Program-made: the position numbers and the translations under genes | Part shown: in pieces, positions 7,296 through 9,519 of the stretch | How positions within the stretch are numbered: the stretch's first letter is position 1 | How the letters are laid out: every line of letters starts with the position of its first letter | The notes under the pieces: model-generated | Told to the model about the DNA's origin: nothing | The model's database searches: none | Seen by the model: the letters and a program-made list of their open reading frames with translations, nothing else | Source: JBBFMJ01 sp037441225 | GTDB taxonomy: Bacteria > Acidobacteriota > Thermoanaerobaculia > UBA2201 | Direction: 5' to 3' | Length of the DNA stretch: 9,519 nucleotides | NCBI GenBank assembly: GCA_037441225.1 | Contig: JBBISU010000111.1 | Span: 1-9,519, forward strand

Positions 7296-8825
7296 ATGAG
7301 GGAAGATATATTAAGAGAAGTAATTGAAGTTGCAATTGCTTTAACAGAAGAAAAAAATTATGATAGACTCTTATCGCTCATACTTGATAAATGTATGGAA
7401 CTAACCTCAGCTGATGGAGGGAGTTTATATTTAGTTTTCAAAGATGGACTCCATTTTAAAGTTGCAAAAAACAAATCAATTGAGATAAGTTTTGAGGAAA
7501 CAATTCTTCCAATTTCAAGGGAAAGTATTGCTGGTTTTGTTGCTTTAAGTGGTGAACCAATAAATATAAAGGATGCCTATTTAATAGACCCTTCTTCTCC
7601 TTATAAATTTAATAAAAATATTGATGAAAAAATTGGATATAGAACAAAATCAATCCTTGCAATTCCAATGAAGAACCATAAGGAAGAGATAATTGGGGTT
7701 TTGCAACTGATAAACAAAAAGAAAAATAAAAATTTTGTTTTAAAGACAAAAGAAGAAATTGAAAAAAATGTAGTTCCTTTTAGCTTAAAAGATGAAAACC
7801 TAATGCTTGCCCTTTCAAGTTTAGCAGCTGTTTCAATTGAAAACAACCAATTATATAAGGAAATTGAAAATCTTTTTGATGGTTTTGTAAAAGCATCTGT
7901 TAAAGCAATTGAACAAAGAGACCCAACCACATCAGGCCACTCTTTAAGGGTCTCAATCTTAACAATTTCTTTGGCAGAAAGTATAAATAAAATAAATGAA
8001 GGCCCTTTTAAAAAGATATATTTTGATGAAACAAGTATGAAGGAGCTAAAATATGCAGCTCTTCTCCACGATTTTGGGAAAGTTGGGGTAAGGGAAGAAG
8101 TGCTTGTTAAGGCAAAAAAACTATATCCTGTTGAAATTGAAAGAATATGGTGGAGAATTGAATATCAAAAAAAGAATTTACAACTAAAATATCTTATGAA
8201 AAAATTCCAAGAAAAAGATGAAAACAAACATCAAGAAATTGATAAAGAGTTAGAAGAAAAATTAAAGGAATTAGATGAAATTTACCAAACAATTTTAAGA
8301 TCAAATGAACCAACAGTTTTACCTGAAGGGGATTTCCAATTTTTGCAAAATTTGAAAAATTATTTATATGAATCACCATATAATAAATTAGAACCAATCT
8401 TGGAAGAAAAGGAAGTTGAAATTTTATCTATAAGAAAGGGCTCTTTAAGTGAAGAAGAAAGATTACAAATTGAATCCCATGTAACCCATTCATATAACTT
8501 TTTAATCCAGATCCCTTGGACAAAAGATTTAAAACAAATTCCAGAGATTGCTTATGCCCACCATGAAAAATTAAATGGGAGAGGTTACCCAAGAAACTTA
8601 AAAGATAATCAAATCCCTTTGCAAGCAAAGATGATGGCAGTTGCAGATATATTTGATGCCTTATCAGCAGCAGACAGACCTTATAAAAAAGCAGTTCCAA
8701 TAAACAAAGCACTTGATATTTTAAAAATGGAATCAGAAGGTGGAATGCTGGATAGATATTTAGTTGAAATCTTTATAAAAGAAGAAATTTGGAAAAGAAC
8801 ACTTCATCTGCGCCTTACAAAATAA
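7296..8825 (+). CDS. GAF domain + HD-GYP domain protein, putative cyclic dinucleotide phosphodiesterase with an insertion
   Basis: A cytosolic signalling protein of 509 residues. An N-terminal GAF sensor domain (about 15-185: SADGGSLYLVF, ESIAGFVALSGEPINIKDAY, KSILAIPM, IIGVLQLINK) is joined by a short helix to an HD-GYP domain. Metal-site residues are present: His215 in TTSGHS, His258-Asp259 in LLHDFGKVG, His395 in ESHV, His422-His423 in AHHEKLNGRGYP and Asp451 in VADIFDAL. The GYP triad is 430-432. HD-GYP enzymes hydrolyse c-di-GMP or cGAMP-type molecules; the site looks complete. Between the HD motif and His395, where canonical domains have some 40-60 residues, there are about 135, including a charged, probably coiled-coil stretch (285-335). 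No diguanylate cyclase is nearby. It begins seven bases after the SDR stop; AAGG at 7281-7284 is a plausible ribosome-binding site. Confidence 0.92.
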   Translation: MREDILREVIEVAIALTEEKNYDRLLSLILDKCMELTSADGGSLYLVFKDGLHFKVAKNKSIEISFEETILPISRESIAGFVALSGEPINIKDAYLIDPSSPYKFNKNIDEKIGYRTKSILAIPMKNHKEEIIGVLQLINKKKNKNFVLKTKEEIEKNVVPFSLKDENLMLALSSLAAVSIENNQLYKEIENLFDGFVKASVKAIEQRDPTTSGHSLRVSILTISLAESINKINEGPFKKIYFDETSMKELKYAALLHDFGKVGVREEVLVKAKKLYPVEIERIWWRIEYQKKNLQLKYLMKKFQEKDENKHQEIDKELEEKLKELDEIYQTILRSNEPTVLPEGDFQFLQNLKNYLYESPYNKLEPILEEKEVEILSIRKGSLSEEERLQIESHVTHSYNFLIQIPWTKDLKQIPEIAYAHHEKLNGRGYPRNLKDNQIPLQAKMMAVADIFDALSAADRPYKKAVPINKALDILKMESEGGMLDRYLVEIFIKEEIWKRTLHLRLTK

Positions 8826-9400
8826 TTTGTGGATGCGATTGTGCCTATTCAAAGGATGGGAAAATCCAGATTTGCGCTTCTGTCCTAACAAGTTTATATA
8901 ATCTTGAAATAGTTGAATACTCCATTTCAAAATCATTAAACCCTTTCCCTTATATGCCAGGAAAATTTTATTTAAGAGAAGGAGAAATTTCAATCAAAAC
9001 AATTAAGAAATTAAAAAATAATTTTGATTTATTGCTGATAAATGGACATGGAAAAGGAAATGTGGAAGGGAAAGGACTTGCAACATATATTGGAGAAAAA
9101 TTAAAAGTTCCAACTATTGGAATTACAAAGGAACTGCTTTTTGGAAAATTTAAGGAGCCAGAAAAAGAAAAGGGAAATTTTTCTGAAGTAAAGTTTAATG
9201 ATAAAACAATTGCTTATGCTTTAAGGACAAAAGATAATATAAAACCAATATTTTTATCAGAGGGCTTTAATATAGTTTTAAAAAAAAATTTAAATTTTAT
9301 AAACTCTCTATGTATTTATAAGATCCCAGAACCATTGAGATTAGCTCACCTTTTGGCAAAAGAAAATTTAAAAAAGATTTTGTCTAGATATGGTTTTTGA
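8789..9400 (+). CDS. nfi: Endonuclease V homologue, probably catalytically altered
   Basis: A protein of 203 residues that follows endonuclease V (which cuts DNA or RNA next to inosine) along its length: GCDCAY (15-20), FPYMPG with the wedge Tyr55, YLREGE with Glu64, LLINGHGKGN (82-91), VPTIGITKELLFG with Lys114, ALRTKDNIKPIFLSEGF, and IPEPLRLAH with His187. Compared with the Thermotoga enzyme, the metal-binding Asp43 (here 17), Glu89 (64), Lys139 (114) and His214 (187) are kept, but Asp110 is Asn85, and the His-Pro-Arg that usually follows is also lost. The N terminus is about 26 residues shorter. The only usual start is TTG at 8789, inside the last 37 bases of the HD-GYP gene; an in-frame stop at 8765-8767 rules out an earlier one. 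The ribosome-binding site is weak. Family confident, activity doubtful. Confidence 0.85.
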   Translation: MEKNTSSAPYKIICGCDCAYSKDGKIQICASVLTSLYNLEIVEYSISKSLNPFPYMPGKFYLREGEISIKTIKKLKNNFDLLLINGHGKGNVEGKGLATYIGEKLKVPTIGITKELLFGKFKEPEKEKGNFSEVKFNDKTIAYALRTKDNIKPIFLSEGFNIVLKKNLNFINSLCIYKIPEPLRLAHLLAKENLKKILSRYGF

Positions 9401-9519
9401 AAAAAGTACATAAAATTAAATTTACACTCTATCTCTGCCTTTTTTAACCCAACTTGCACAATTTTAGTCAAAAAAACAACTGTTATCTGCATTTTCTAAT
9501 ATCCTTTTCTCTTTTTCGG
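9401..9519 (-). other. No confident gene; possible damaged 3' end of a convergent gene
   Basis: On the - strand, one frame runs open from the window edge to a TAA at 9464-9466 (ending ILENADNSCFFD). The next frame continues from about 9490 through KIVQVGLKKAEIECKFNF to a stop at 9368-9370, inside endonuclease V. Removing one base from the seven-A run at 9470-9476 would join them into one protein-like stretch. The join resembles the Cys-containing C terminus of OsmC-type proteins, but only loosely. No hairpin terminator for the + strand operon is visible here. Confidence 0.25.

Noticed and set aside
7601..7930. Minus-strand reading frame of 109 codons opposite the GAF region
   Set aside because: Low-complexity Phe/Ser/Leu translation typical of antisense to Lys/Glu-rich coding DNA.
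1..9519. CRISPR arrays, tRNA or rRNA genes, insertion sequences, toxin-antitoxin or defence genes
   Set aside because: No regularly spaced repeats, cloverleaf sequences, transposase motifs or terminal inverted repeats were seen on either strand.

Overview
The window comes from a strongly A+T-rich bacterial genome with compact gene packing: six of the eight gene-to-gene junctions on the + strand overlap or are separated by 7 nt or less. The proteins are rich in Lys, Glu, Ile and Phe. The gene set (a PLP-homeostasis protein, a YggT membrane protein, a GAF/HD-GYP signalling protein, a lone molybdopterin oxidoreductase) fits an anaerobic, possibly thermophilic bacterium. That is an inference from composition and content; no marker here fixes the lineage. 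TGA, TAA and TAG all read as stops in the intact genes, so the standard bacterial code applies.

Layout. Bases 1-685 (- strand) hold a secreted kelch-repeat protein gene broken by two single-base frameshifts and an in-frame TGA; it runs off the left edge. Bases 686-735 are a short divergent promoter region in which both strands have an extended -10 element so close to the start codon that both transcripts would be essentially leaderless. From 736 to 9400 everything is on the + strand: yggS, yggT, a polytopic membrane protein with an altered M50-type metalloprotease motif, a secreted DUF4097-like protein, a DegT/StrS-type aminotransferase, a molybdopterin oxidoreductase catalytic subunit, an atypical SDR epimerase/dehydratase, a GAF-HD-GYP protein and an endonuclease V homologue. 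Bases 9401-9519 hold no confident gene, only two short overlapping reading frames on the - strand that may be the damaged end of a convergent gene.

How the genes relate. yggS-yggT is a widely conserved housekeeping pair. The membrane protein and the secreted protein overlap by ATGA and probably act together at the envelope. The aminotransferase, molybdopterin enzyme and SDR are translationally coupled (ATGA, then TAATG), which suggests a shared pathway, but I do not recognise one. The HD-GYP and endonuclease V genes follow directly.

The most notable theme is loss of key residues. The M50-like motif has Ser in place of the catalytic Glu, the molybdopterin enzyme appears to lack the Cys/Ser ligand to the metal, and endonuclease V has Asn in place of a catalytic Asp and a short N terminus. 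Together with the broken kelch gene, these suggest either repurposed pseudoenzymes or relaxed selection. I did not find clear evidence for a wholly new defence, mobile or RNA-based system.
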